A stretch of DNA of 64,000 nucleotides, taken from NCBI GenBank assembly GCA_031761405.1, contig JASEVX010000001.1, forward strand, positions 200,556,356 to 200,620,355, written 5' to 3'. The notes beneath the pieces were generated by a model. The model searched no databases. It saw only the letters and a list, made by a program, of their open reading frames with translations, and was not told the origin of the DNA. Position numbers and translations under genes: made by a program. This DNA is from Serripes groenlandicus. Its lineage: Eukaryota; Mollusca; Bivalvia; Cardiida; Cardiidae. This document shows positions 33,433 through 44,567 of the stretch, in pieces; position 1 is the stretch's first letter, and each line of letters begins with the position of its first letter.

Positions 33433-33863
33433 TTAAATGAGACATTCTTTTTCGTCGTCGTAGCGCTTGATAACTCGGGCTCTCAGTGTAATCATGCAAG
33501 GCACTTTATAGTTAGGAGAAACGATGTTCAGAAGTTTAAGGAACCGATCTCCCTTTACCACACTTAAAGGCATGTAGTCTGTGACTATCATATCAGGGAT
33601 GGCTATAGTTATCTGCTCGCTATGTGGTGCTGACAACTGTTTTGATGTGTTGATAAAGGATGTCATTGATGGCTGTTAGACAAATTGGTAGGCGAATTAA
33701 GGAAAGTCTGGTCTTCTGACGGATGTTTTAGTCGAATATGGTTGCGCATGTTACTGGTTACACCAGTCCAAGACATTTCATTACCACACAAACTGCACTT
33801 GACTTTGTTATAATCAGCACAGCGTTTGAAATACTCCCATATAAATAATGTAGAAGGCGGCAT
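33433..33863 (-). pseudogene. N-terminal fragment of a BED-finger hAT transposase (ZBED-like), frameshifted
   Basis: From 33863 the minus strand encodes a BED zinc finger: WEYFKRCADYNKVKCSLCGN, then TSNMRNHIRLKHP, giving the C-x2-C...H-x4-H ligands. The frame stops at 33663. The downstream homologous segment (HSEQITIAIPDMIVTDYMPL and VVKGDRFLKLLNIVSPNY) is in another frame, ending at 33433. This order is that of hAT transposases and ZBED proteins. The catalytic domain is absent, so it is a broken, truncated transposon gene. Confidence 0.7.
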
Positions 33864-34593
33864 TATGGAAATATATTCTGTAGATCTTTTTTAACGAAAT
33901 GACTGTTATACGATTTATAATATGTCGAATAAAAGAGGTACATAGCTGCATATCTTTAAATACCAACTCAGGGGAATATATGTTACAAACTTCAAATTAC
34001 TCTTTAATTCTTCTAATCGGGTTGGTAAATAATAATTTACAAAAACAACAATTCAAATGTAGCACACTCACTCCAATTAGTTGTATTATCAAAACAAACG
34101 CCGAATATAATTAATAAGTCATTATCTTATAATTTCTGCCTTTATTAGACATCAAAGTTTTTTTAAAAGAAACAAACCGTCCTTTAATTGAAAATTATTC
34201 GATTAACACTACACAAACAAACGATCATCAATAAAATCGAGTGCGGCTGTTATCGCAGTAATGTAAACACTGACCGATCGAGGTGTGAATAATTAACCTC
34301 TCGTGTCAGTTACGTGTGACAAATTGAAAAGAACACTGCGTTCTTTTCTTGATATGATTTTTCACTGACTTTCTTATCATAATCGAATGAATTATGAAGC
34401 TGAAAATACTTAAATGCAATAAGCATACATTGAGGGATCACTTGTATACGTCGATAACTTGAAGTACAGTATCGGTCCCTTTTGACTTCCAGTCATCGCG
34501 AGTCCATCGGATATATTCTGGCATAGTGGTTCTGAGTTATATATCCAGGTGTATATCCGTATCCCGTTTTATTATTGCGACTGGTTTTTTTTT
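33864..34593. other. Non-coding spacer
   Basis: No gene or repeat recognised on either strand. Confidence 0.3.
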
Positions 34594-35086
34594 AGCTCAA
34601 TGTGAGTTATTGTGATCGCCCTATGTCCGGCGACCGTTGTCCGTTATGCGTCGTGCGTCCTTCAACATTATCTCCTCAGTAACCAATGGGTCAATTGGAG
34701 GTGAAACTTCAGAGAAATGACTTCACCCCAGAATTCCTTCCATTTGTTGGGATCCATGCATAATTCTGGTTTCCATGGCAACCAAACGCAAACAACTATC
34801 TCTTGGATGACCCTTTATCAAATTCCACCAAGTCATGTTTTTGCCATAGATGGCTATAGTGGAAACTTTAAAAATCTTCTCCTCCGAAAGCGTCTGGCCG
34901 ATTTTCAATTATTTTTATAGAAATGTACCTTGGCTGACCCTCTATCACATTCCTTCAAGCCATGTTAATTTGTCAAAAGCCGTGGCCACCAAGGGGTGGG
35001 GCGGTTATGTCTTGTACGCATATAGTCAAAACTTTAATAAAATCTTCAGGTGAGCGATTCCAGGGCCATCATGGCCCTCTTGTTTT
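34594..35086 (+). mobile_element. Dispersed element D, copy 2
   Basis: It starts TTTAGCTCAATGTGAGTTAT (a shortened head) and ends with the hairpin GGGCCA-TCA-TGGCCC (35063-35077), followed by CTCTTGTTTT. GGTGAGCGATTCCAGGGCC is shared with 42614-42830. The two 3' parts lie in duplicated blocks, so insertion preceded that duplication. Confidence 0.7.
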
Positions 35087-35300
35087 AAATTCATAGTCCA
35101 TTCTTGGACACTTTTTACTTTATTTTATGGAGCAATATTTTGCAAACGAACAACGAATGATCGAGAAACCATGTAGCACAAGATTAAACAGGGTACGTAA
35201 ATGTTTACAATCGTGTAAAGCATGCTAAGGGTGTATTTCGACTCCAAGTAAGACCCTTTCAACATTTAAAGTGTGTTTGTCGACGCCGCTCTCAAACATT

Positions 35301-36757
35301 ATTATCCCCTCGTCAAACAGAGTTTGAGAGGGGATATAGTAACGGGGCTGTCCGTGTGTTCGTTTGTGCGACCGTATGTCCGTCCGTAACAACCTTGTGA
35401 CCACTCTACACTGAACATCCTTTAACCGATCTTAACCAAACTTACTTGGTATACAGTTAGTATATGACAAGGTCTAGAAGCCTATTTATTTTCAAGGTCA
35501 TACGGTCAAGGTCCAGGTTAAAATTGGACTTTGACTATTTTCCGATAAAACAACATTGTGACCACTCCACACTGAACATCCTTTGACTGATCTTAACTAA
35601 ACTTAGTATACAGTTAGTATATGGCAAGGTCTAGAAGCTTCTTTATTGTCAAGGTCATACGATCAAGGTCAATGTCAAAATTGGACTTTCCGTCCGTAAC
35701 AACCTTGTGACCACTTTACACTGAACATCCTTTGACCGATCTTAACCAAACTTGGTATACAGTTAGTATATGACATAGAAGCCTTTTTATTTTCAAGGTC
35801 ATACGGTCAAGGTCAACGTCAAAATTGGACTTTCACTATTTTCCCATATAACAACCTTGTGACCACTCTACAATTAACATCCTTTGACCGATCTTAACCA
35901 AACTTGATTTACAGTTAGTATATGGCAAGGTCTAGAAGCCTATTTATTTTAAAGGTCATAGGGTCAAGGTCAATGTCAAAATTGGACTTTCCGTTCGTAA
36001 CAACCTTGTGACCACTCTACACTAAACATCCTTTGACTGATCTTAACCAAACTTGGTATACAGTTAGTATATGGCAAGGTCTAGAAGCCTGAGCTTGATC
36101 ACAAGACAACTCGATGTGATGATTACAGAGGACAACTGCAGATAATTTAAAATTACACACATTTAATAAAATATTTGACAATGTAAATTAAAAACAATAC
36201 ATTTCTTCTTAGTTGTTGGCGGAATCTGGCCACAGCTTCCCAAAAGCTTATAACATGTAAACAACAGATGAGCCCTGGTGACAGAGACCCACACTGCTTA
36301 TTTAAAGTCCAATTACTTCACACAATAATTCAGATTGACAACAACTACTGGTGGAGGTATTCCCCGCCATCCATCTTTTAGTAAAGCTGTGACTATAAAA
36401 GGAAAACCATTGTACTAATCTGAAACGAAACTAATTCATAACTTTAATGACAAAATAATTAAGAGGGTGGGAGTGGAGGGATTTTTTACCAATAGATGAA
36501 AGAATTTCCATCAAATTCAAAGAGAATTGATTTTCGCCTGTCTCGCCCTTCAGTCAAATAAATGAAAAGGAAAATTGCCTACACGTGTTTAATTAACCAC
36601 AAGGAATAATATTATAAATGAACGACAATGAATAGCACTGAAGGGAACAAGATAGGTTCTCGGTTCTGCACAGTCCCTGTAAACGGTTTTGACCCTTAAT
36701 GTTCAAAACTTATTAAATACCGAGGGGATGCATCCGCTTTGCGGTGCCCTTGTTTTA
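35301..36757 (+). mobile_element. Dispersed element E (CCCCTCG hairpin head)
   Basis: It opens with the hairpin TATCCCCTC...GAGGGGATA (35303-35336), then GTCCGTGTG and GTCCGTCCGTAACAAC. About five internal units of roughly 150-160 bp follow, each with CCTTGTGACCACTCTACACT and ACAGTTAGTATATGGCAAGG. The 3' end is GAGGGGATGCATCCGC-TTT-GCGG, then TGCCCTTGTTTTA. The paralogous block at 43095-43130 lacks it, which shows that it inserted after that duplication. Confidence 0.75.
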
Positions 36758-36877
36758 ATTATATCACGGCGTTTCCTGAAAATGTACTAGCACTACCCTG
36801 ACATGGCATATCAGTTGCAATTATATCACCGCAACATTGAGCGTCAAGGAGGGGGGAAGCCATTTATTACCATTTTT
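36757..36877 (-). mobile_element. SINE-like fragment
   Basis: It shares CACTACCCTGACATGG, ATCAGTTGCAATTATATCAC and CAAGGAGGGGGGAAGCCATT with 43125-43245. The minus strand reads in the order of the SINE family 1 body. No head is visible. Confidence 0.45.
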
Positions 36878-37738
36878 AGCTCGACTTTTCGAATAAAGGC
36901 TAGCTATACTACTCGCCTCGGCTTCGGCGTTGGCGTCTGCGTCTGCGTCGGCGTTGGTGTCACACATTGGTTAAGTCGGTTGTACCAATTCACTTTTTTG
37001 TCAAAACCATTATAGATATTTCTTTGAAACGTACAACACTTATTCACCATCATAACCTCCATCAACAGAAAAGAGATCATAGCTTTGACAAGGTTTTTGT
37101 AAGAATTATGGCCCTTTTTCGACTTAGAATTTTGGTTAAGTTTTGTTCACCAATGTCACAACCATTACAGATATTGCTTTGAAACTTACAACACTTTTTT
37201 GCCATCATTACCTCCAGCAACAGACAAGAGTACATAACTCTGTCTATGGTTTTGTAAGACTTATGGCCCTTTTTTGACTAAGAGCTTTGGTTAAGTTTTT
37301 CGTACCACCCCACTATTTTTCGAAAATCATTAGAGATATAGCTTATACACTTTCAATGCTTATTTACCATCATTACCTCCATCAACAGACAAGTGTAAAT
37401 ATCTTTGTCAAGTTTATTTTAAGAATGATGGCCCCTTTTTTTTTTTAGAACTTTGGTTAAGTTATTCATACCAAATCAAATTCGTTTCAAAACAATTAGA
37501 GATATAGCTTAAACACTTATACAAATCTTGTTACCATCATTACCTCCACCAACAGCCAAAAGTGCATAATTCAGTAAAGGTTTTTGTAAGAATTATGACC
37601 CTTTTCGACTTATAAAGTACTTTGCTTATAAATATTATGATAAAGTACTTGGTTAGGTTTTCTGTACCACCCAAAATAGTTTCGTTTTATTGGCAAGCAC
37701 AAAGAAGTCGAGCGTTCTGTCCTCCGACAGCTATTGTT
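36878..37738 (+). mobile_element. Hairpin-ended dispersed element (copy C), pearl/HINE-like
   Basis: Reverse orientation of copies A and B. It starts TTTTTAGCTCGACTTTTCGA, followed by a GGCGTTGGCGTCTGCGTC tract. Four or so internal repeats share CATTACCTCCATCAACAGAC and GACTTATGGCCC. It ends GTCGAGCG, then the hairpin CTGTC-CTCC-GACAG (37717-37730) and CTATTGTTA. The paralogous block (43225-43260) lacks it, so its boundaries are supported by an empty site. Confidence 0.75.
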
Positions 37739-38657
37739 AAATCTTTGATGTGACCTGATCGAGATGCGGTTCTTCGCTCCAAATACGGACGTTCTAACTG
37801 TGCCATATAATATTAATACAGTTTTGTCAGAGCTTGCAATGTTTACACAAGTATTATATTTGTGTAGTTGTAGGTGTTTTAAAAAGATGTGCTTTACAGC
37901 GCAACCTTTCAAGAGTAACATATCTCGTAGGAGAAGAAATCCTACTGTTCTTGAGAGGTGTCGCTCTTTATGTCAAATTTTGGCATTTTAAAGGATACCA
38001 CTTTTCAAAACATTGTAGGGAAGGGATACATTCCTTTTTTATAGTCTTTAACATTTTCTCACAATGTTTCCCGACTTCATTCCGAATATATCAATTATTT
38101 CGTTCATTTATTTATCTAATTTGTATCAGATGTGAGAACAATTAAAATGTTGCCCATCAGAGGTTGTTTATATGAGAGGTTACATTGTATAGAGTAGTTA
38201 ACTTAACCGTAACAGGGTTACTGATCTACATATTGGGTATCAAATAGGGTGCAGTGCCCACACAACATATCCAATTACAATCTACTTGTATACTGCCTCA
38301 TTTCCCCTATACAAGACTACTCCAAGGTTTGGAGGTTTTATAATGGACGATCGTATTCTTTACATAATTGGTCAATGAGCTAAATAATCTAATAAGACCT
38401 TTGACATGCCAGTGTCAGCCATTTACCCAAATTGAATGTTCTGTTTATGACGTTAAAAATTCATTAAAAACTACTGTCATACTTGATAACAGCATAAACA
38501 CACTCTGCATATATACATACACACCATTGCCTTGAGACAGACATATGAATCCGGCGTGGTCGAGTGCAAAGCACATTTCCTAGCAAAGTACTCGTTTATT
38601 TACCCATGTATCATGAATAATTCATGAAATCTTTGATATTCCCATTTATCACGTACT
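37739..38657 (+). repeat. Duplicated block upstream of TRIM pseudogene 1
   Basis: Homologous to 43245-44095 (TTTGATGTGACCTGA, GTTCTTCGCTC, GAGAGGTGTCGCTCTTTATG). 38196-38240 carries AGTTAACTTAACCGTAACAG, the seed of the 38-bp satellite. 38545-38640 is a SINE family 2 tail (AAGCACATTTCCTAGCAAAG, TTTATTTACCCATGTATCAT). It directly abuts the pseudogene. Confidence 0.6.
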
Positions 38658-39184
38658 CGGATTAGACTTGTCTCTGTAGTGTAGAGGAATTTGTTCTATA
38701 TCGCGGGATGCTATAGTTGTTTTTGTATCATATGTAAGGCCAATGAGTACTTCTGAAGTTCTTCCAGACATTGACATTGACAGTTGCGAAGACCAAATAA
38801 AAATGCAAATTAGAAATTTCTGCACTGGCGGAACAATAACCTTAATTGATACATTTGCAAAAATAATTCACAATTATACAAGACATCCAGAACAATATCG
38901 TTCTTGGTGAAGTAAATCAATTGAGTGCATGCAATGTAGAAGGAGAAACATTTGACATTACAAAGGCTACAAAGGAAACACTTTGGACCGTTCTAAAAGT
39001 ATGGCCATGTAGTGAAGGGACAAACAGTATCAATCAGGTGTCATTTCGTAAATATAGGATAAATCGTCGTGCAATAATTCCAAATGTACCGTGTCCCGTG
39101 AGTGTCACGTACGACTCTAAGAGTGAGCATTTCATTAAAGGTGGTACATCTTGCACACGTTTGCACGTCTATAAATTCGTCTAA
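38658..39184 (+). pseudogene. TRIM-like pseudogene 1 (C-terminal propeller only)
   Basis: Homologous to residues from about 534 of TRIM-like protein 1. Translated pieces include CRGICSISRDAIVVFVSY and NSINQVSFRKYRINRRAIIP, ending HVYKFV. It has an in-frame TAG at about 38672 and a frame change near 38910, and it lacks the B-boxes, coiled coil and linker. The 5' break coincides with a SINE tail. A short open stretch at 38921-39184 remains but is not a credible gene. It shares derived sequence with pseudogene 2. Confidence 0.8.
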
Positions 39185-40010
39185 GTTCGTTCGATTGTTT
39201 TCAACAAGTTTACTCAAATTATAGCAAAAGTAACAGCAAGATATATTCAACGTTTTCTCACGGTAACAATTATCCCAAACCTGTTATCCAGCAGCGATGG
39301 TCACGAATATTCTATTGCCGTATCGACCAATATTAAATCCGACGATTGTATAATGATTGTCAATAGTGCCAATTGTCGAGTACATTTTAGAAAGTTCCAA
39401 AGAAATATATTAGAATAAATACAAACTAAACAATCCATTTAGGCTGCAGAAATACATAAAATGATGTTGCAAAAGAGTCATGCGGAAGCTACGAAGCATG
39501 GACTTCAACTGTACCCTTCCTCTGACACATTTTGATGCATTTGAAGCAGACGACTTTTGAAAACGTTATGGCAAAGTAGACCTTGCTCATGATAAGCCAA
39601 TTTTCTCCTCTTGTCAAAATGTTTTCTCTTCAATTCAATGATTAGAATTTCATTTGCAGAGATTTAGCATATTACCAATACGCTTTCATAATGTTTTCAA
39701 CAACGTCTTCTATAGATGGTTGTATGTGGAAAAGGGATAACTCGATGACTGATGATTTAACGCTTGTACAGCAAGATGTCTAGATAAGGATGAGTAACTA
39801 CGTCTTTGTGACACAATATCTCTCTTATTCTCCGGGAAGAGAACTATCAATGTTGTTGCGAGGCTACCTAAACTACTAGCCTCTGTGAGATGATACTGTT
39901 GAGCATGCATGAGAGGAGTTGGGTCATCAAATATTTAAGATTATCAAAAACGCCCATTTTCTATAGCTGTGTAAAGTAGATCCAAGCTATAAAGAGGGGA
40001 ATCATAGCAC
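39185..40010 (+). repeat. Duplicated 3' flank of TRIM pseudogene 1, with a MITE
   Basis: Matches 44568-45480 closely and 18790-19680 more distantly. 39515-39750 is a TTAA-family foldback (GCAGACGACTTTTGAAAACG, TTGCTCATGATAAGCCAATT, TGTATGTGGAAAAGGGATAA). As the MITE is in all three flanks, it predates the duplications. Confidence 0.65.
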
Positions 40011-40019
40011 ATGTGTAGT

Positions 40020-41034
40020 TTCAGATTAAGCACTGAATCCACTATAAGTGTTCAGATACACTTATTTGACTAATTGCCTAACACTTTCCCACATACAAAA
40101 ATACTTAAATCTCTTTAAACGAAATACTAGTATAGTTGAAAACAGCGAGACAAACGGACAACCTGCTGAGTATGAGCTTCTTCTGCAGATGCGTCTACAT
40201 GTGGGAAAGAGTAATTAGTGAAAGCATTGTTGCCGAAAATACATTTTCCTCAGATGTTTGCAGATGACACTATAATAAACCTAATAGATAAACGGTTTAT
40301 GAAACGAAATTCGAAGAACAATTTTCATTGAGACTTATACGGTCGTTCTTACTGGGCATAGAAGATAATTTAATACGTGTGGTTGTAGGTGTCTTTACAA
40401 AGATGTGCTTTAACCTCTCCAGAGCATCACATATCATAGGCGAAGAAATTCAGCTGTTCTAGAGAGGTGTCGCTCTCTATGTCACATGTTGACACTTCTA
40501 AAGGATATCACTACATAAAACATTGAAGGAAAGGTGGAAATTGTTTATTACTAGCCAATTCACTTTTTTTCGAATACGCTTTCATGATTTTTTTAAAATC
40601 GTCTGCTATAGATTGCTTGTATGTGGAAAAGGGATAATTCATGTTGGAAAGAGTAATTAGTGAAAGCATTGAAGCCGAAAATACATTTTCCTCAGATATT
40701 TGCAGACGACACTATAATAAACCTAATAGATAAACGGTTCATTGAGACTTATACGGTCGTTCTAACCGGGCATAGAAGATAATTTAATACGTTTGGTTGT
40801 AGGTGTTTTTAAAAAGATGTGATTTAACCTATATAGATCAACAAATACCGGAGGCGAAGAAATCCATCTGTACTAGAGAGGTGTCGCACTATATTTCACG
40901 TGTTGACACTTCTAAAGGATACCACTACATCAAACATTGCAGGAAAGGTGGAAATTGTTTATAACGAGCAAATAAACCTTTTTTTCCAACTTTATGTCGA
41001 ACATATCATTTCTTTTGTCCATTTTTGTTTGATT
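40020..41034. repeat. Duplicated blocks (two local copies; a third at 45480-46025)
   Basis: 40207-40560 and 40655-40990 share AAAATACATTTTCCTCAGAT, CTATAATAAACCTAATAGAT and GAGAGGTGTCGC. The same sequence recurs at 45650-46025. 40075-40205 carries a TTAA-family foldback (ACTTTCCCACATACAAAAAT to GCGTCTACATGTGGGAAAGA). No coding potential. Confidence 0.6.
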
Positions 41035-41860
41035 TAATTGTCATCAGATGTGAGAATAATTAAACTGTTGCTCTTTGGTTGTTGCTATGGAAGGTTACAC
41101 TGAATCGAATAGTTAACATAACCGTAACAGGGTAACTATTTTACATATTGCGTTTAAAAAAGGGTGCAGTGCTCACACAACATATCAAATTACAAACGAC
41201 ATTTATAATCCTCAGGATAGGTTGATGTTTCTAACCAGTGGTTAAACCAAAACACCTACTTAAGTAAACACAGACGTATGGGATATAACAGATGTAATCA
41301 GTCGACCTTGATATGAGTGCTTAGTCACCCCTTAATCACTTAGTCACGTTTTAACATGGACGATCGTATTTATTACACGATTTGACAATGCGTTAAATAA
41401 TATAATCAGACATTTGATATGCAAGTGTCAGCTATTCACCTCCTATTTAAAATTGGATGTTCTGTTTCAAGGGTCTAAAATTCGCATGAACTCATTACGT
41501 CACTACACATATACATATAAAGCCCTTCTCTGATACAGACACATGTCCTCTGCAGTAGACGACGTTTTATAAATGATCCGCAAACATATTTTGACAATCT
41601 ATCAAAAACATAACCACATTGTTCACGAAGCCGAACAAAGAAAATTCTCAAATGTTTGCAAGGCAAACGACACTACCGTTATTAGATCACGTAAACAGTT
41701 TATGTAATGCAACTTAGATAACCCTTTTCACTTACAACTGTTACAGTCGATTTTTATTGTTTGTTAGTTAAGTGTTTAATGCCGCCTTCAACAGTATTTA
41801 GCCATATCAAGTCGTTTCGTATGTTAATCACAAACACTCCAGGTGTATAACTATCTCAAG
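41035..41860 (+). repeat. TRIM-unit 5' flank copy without a gene
   Basis: Carries the ordered landmarks of the unit flank: CCGTAACAGGGTAAC, AGGGTGCAGTGCTCACACAA, GGACGATCGTATT, ATGTTCTGTTTCAAGG, CAATCTATCAAA and GTTTAATGCCGCCTTCAACA. No TRIM ORF follows; the block runs into the 60-bp array. Confidence 0.6.
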
Positions 41861-42520
41861 GGCACCAAGAAGAGAAGTCATTACTACAACAAAGTCTTAA
41901 TGAAGAATCAACTAAGGATCAGCGCCAAGAAGAGAAGTTATTACTACAACAAAGTCTTAAGGAAGAACTAACTAAGGATCAGCGCCAAGAAGAGAAGTCA
42001 TTACTACAACAAAGTCTTAAGGAAGAACTAACTAAGGATCAGCGCCAAGAAGAGAAGTCATTACTACAACAAAGTCTTAATGAAGAACCAACTAAGGATC
42101 AGCGCCAAGAAGAGAAGTCATTACTACAACAAAGTCTTAAGGAAGAACTAACTAAGGATCAGCGCCAAGAAGAGAAGTCATTACTACAACAAAGTATTAA
42201 GGAAGAACTACCTAAGGATCAGCGCCAAGAAGAGAAGTCATTACTACAACAAAGTCTTAAGGAAGAACTAACTAAGGATCAGCGCCAAGAAGAGAAGTCA
42301 TTACTACAACAAAGTCTTAAGGAAGAACTAACTAAGGATCAGCGCCAAGAAGAGAAGTCATTACTACAACAAAGTCTTAAGGAAGAACCAACTAAGGATC
42401 AGCGCCAAGAAGAGAAGTCATTACTACAACAAAGTCTTAAGGAAGAACCGACTAAGGATCAGCGCCAAGAAGAGAAGTCATTACTACAACAAAGTCTTAA
42501 GGAAGAACCGACTAAGGATC
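41861..42520. repeat. 60-bp tandem array, 11 nearly identical copies
   Basis: Exact 60-bp period (41861-42520). Each unit has AGCGCCAAGAAGAGAAGTCA, then TTACTACAACAAAGTCTTAA and GGAAGAACTAACTAAGGATC. Copies differ by one to three bases, so it expanded recently. Single-copy equivalents lie at 15180-15230, 30045-30110 and 46975-47030, inside the SINE remnant of each TRIM flank. The right junction continues into the SINE head (CTCCCGCACTCGATGGGAAC). Confidence 0.95.
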
Positions 42521-42613
42521 AAACACTGGTCTCCCGCACTCGATGGGAACATTCTAATCACTTCACCAAGGCGTTTCGAGTAGTTTTTGAGTCGCCTGCC
42601 TTGGAAGGGTAAC

Positions 42614-42830
42614 ACATCTTCTCCTCCGAAAGTGTCTGGCCGATTTTCAAATAATTTTGTAAAAATGTACCTTGGCTGACCCTCTATCAGATTCCTTCAA
42701 GCCATGGTAATTTGTCTAAAAACATGGCCACCAAAAGCCGGGGCTGTTTTGTCTCATATGGATAAAATCAAAACTTTAATAAAATCTTCAGGTGAGCGAT
42801 TCCAGGGCCATCATAGCCCTCTTGTTTTAG
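42614..42830 (+). mobile_element. Dispersed element D, 3' fragment
   Basis: Aligns with the last 220 bp of 34594-35086, including GGTGAGCGATTCCAGGGCCA and the CTCTTGTTTTAG end. The hairpin has a mutated arm (TAGCCC instead of TGGCCC). It is joined directly to SINE-derived sequence on its left. Confidence 0.65.
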
Positions 42831-43124
42831 ATTTATGTCCGATTTTGACCCACTCTTGGACACTTTATTTAATGGACCAATATTTTGCAAACGAGAAACA
42901 AATGATCGGGGAACTATGTAGCCCAAGATTTAATGTCATGGACGTGCAAATTAATCTTGGTCTATAATGTTCGTAATTGTAGTTTAAGACTAGTCATTGC
43001 AGGGTACGTAAATGTTTACACTCGTGTAAAGCATGCTAAGGGTGTATTTCGACTCAGAATAAGACCCTTTGCACATTTAAAGTGTGTTTGTTAAAATGTA
43101 TTAACGCCGCTCTCAACATTATTT

Positions 43125-43245
43125 CAATTATATCACAGCCTTTCCTTACGTATGTAACAGCACTACCCTGACGAGGATGTATCAGTTGAAATGATATCAC
43201 TGCAATCTTAAGCGCCAAGGAGGGAAGCCATTACTACAATTTTTG
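43125..43245 (-). mobile_element. SINE-like fragment
   Basis: Paralogue of 36757-36877 (CACTACCCTGACGAGG, CGCCAAGGAGGGAAGCCATT). It marks the empty sites for elements E (left side) and C (right side). Confidence 0.45.
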
Positions 43246-44095
43246 AATATTTGATGTGACCTGACCGAGATGCGCTTCCCGGTTCTTCGCTCTAAATACG
43301 GACGTTCTAACTAAGCAATTTAATATGACCTTGTGTTTTCATACAGTCGGTTAAGAAATACGGACGTTTTAACTGACTTATATAATATGAACTTGTGTTT
43401 TCATATAGTTGGTTCAGAAATAAGGACGTTCTAACTGAGCCATTTAATTCGAGCTTGTGTATTCTTACAGTTGGTTCAGAGATATAATGTTCACACAAAT
43501 AGTATAAGTGTGTGGCTACAGGTTGTGCTATACAATGCAACATCTCCAGAGCAACTTCTCTGAACTTGTGTATTCATACAGTCTTGTCAGAGAATTCAAT
43601 GTTCACACGAATTTTATATGTTTGTGGTTGGAGGTATTTTACAAATATGTGCTATATAGCGCAACCTTTCCAGAGCAACATATCTCCTAGGAGAAAATGC
43701 TACTGTTCTTGGGAGGTGTCGCTCTTTTCGTCACATTTTGGCATTTTTAAAGGATACAACTACATAACACATTGTAGGGAAAGGATACAATGCTTTTTTA
43801 GAGCTAATATCATTTTCCCATAATGTTTCCCAATTTCATTTCGAATATATCAATGATTTCGTCCATTGTTATGTTATCTAATCTTTATCAGATGTGAGAA
43901 CAATAAAACTGCTGCCCTCTATGATAGGTTATACTTTATAGTATAGTTAACTAACTGTATCAGGGTTACTTATCTATATATTGCGTCTCAAATAGGGTGC
44001 AGTGCCCACGCAACATATCCAATTACAAACACACTCGTGTCCGATCCACACTCCAGCCGATCATTGTTAAGTGCCCTTGGGTAAAGCAAAGTCAG
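43246..44095 (+). repeat. Duplicated block upstream of TRIM pseudogene 2, with a 62-bp triplication
   Basis: 43300-43485 has three units of about 62 bp (CGGACGTTCTAACT, CTTGTGTTTTCATA, GGTTCAGAAATA). The single unit at 37780-37830 is the unexpanded equivalent. The remainder matches 37830-38290. SINE family 2 tail sequence (GTGCCCTTGGGTAAAGCA) abuts the pseudogene. Confidence 0.6.
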
Positions 44096-44567
44096 AGTAG
44101 AGGAATGTGTTCTATATCGCGTCTATAGCTGTTTGCTTCTGAAGTTCTTCCAGACATTGACAGTGACGATCGACCAGAATAAAATACAAATTAAAAATTT
44201 CTACACTGGCGGAATGATAAGCTCAATTGACACATTTTCAAAAATAATTCACAATTATACAAGACAATCAGAACAATATCGTTCTTGGTGAGGTAAATCA
44301 ATTGAGTTCATGCAATGGAGAAGGAGAAACATTTTGGGATTATGAAGGCTACAAAGGAAACACTTTAGACCGTTTGTTCAGTATGACTATGTATTGAAAG
44401 GGACAAACCATATCCATCAGGTGTCATTTCGTTATTATAGGATAAATCGTAGTGCAATAATTCCAAATGTACCGTGTCCCGTGAGTGTCGCGTACGACTC
44501 TTAGAGTGAGCATTTCATTATAGGAGGTACATCTTGCAAAGGTTTGCACGACTATATAGTTATCTAA
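44096..44567 (+). pseudogene. TRIM-like pseudogene 2 (C-terminal propeller only)
   Basis: Nearly the same sequence as pseudogene 1, from GTAGAGGAATGTGTTC to TATAGTTATCTAA, with extra damage: a deletion near 44130-44140, several frame changes and an in-frame TAG near 44502. Both pseudogenes share ACAATTATACAAGACA and AGAAGGAGAAACATTT, which differ from the intact genes. They therefore derive from one already truncated ancestor. Confidence 0.8.
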
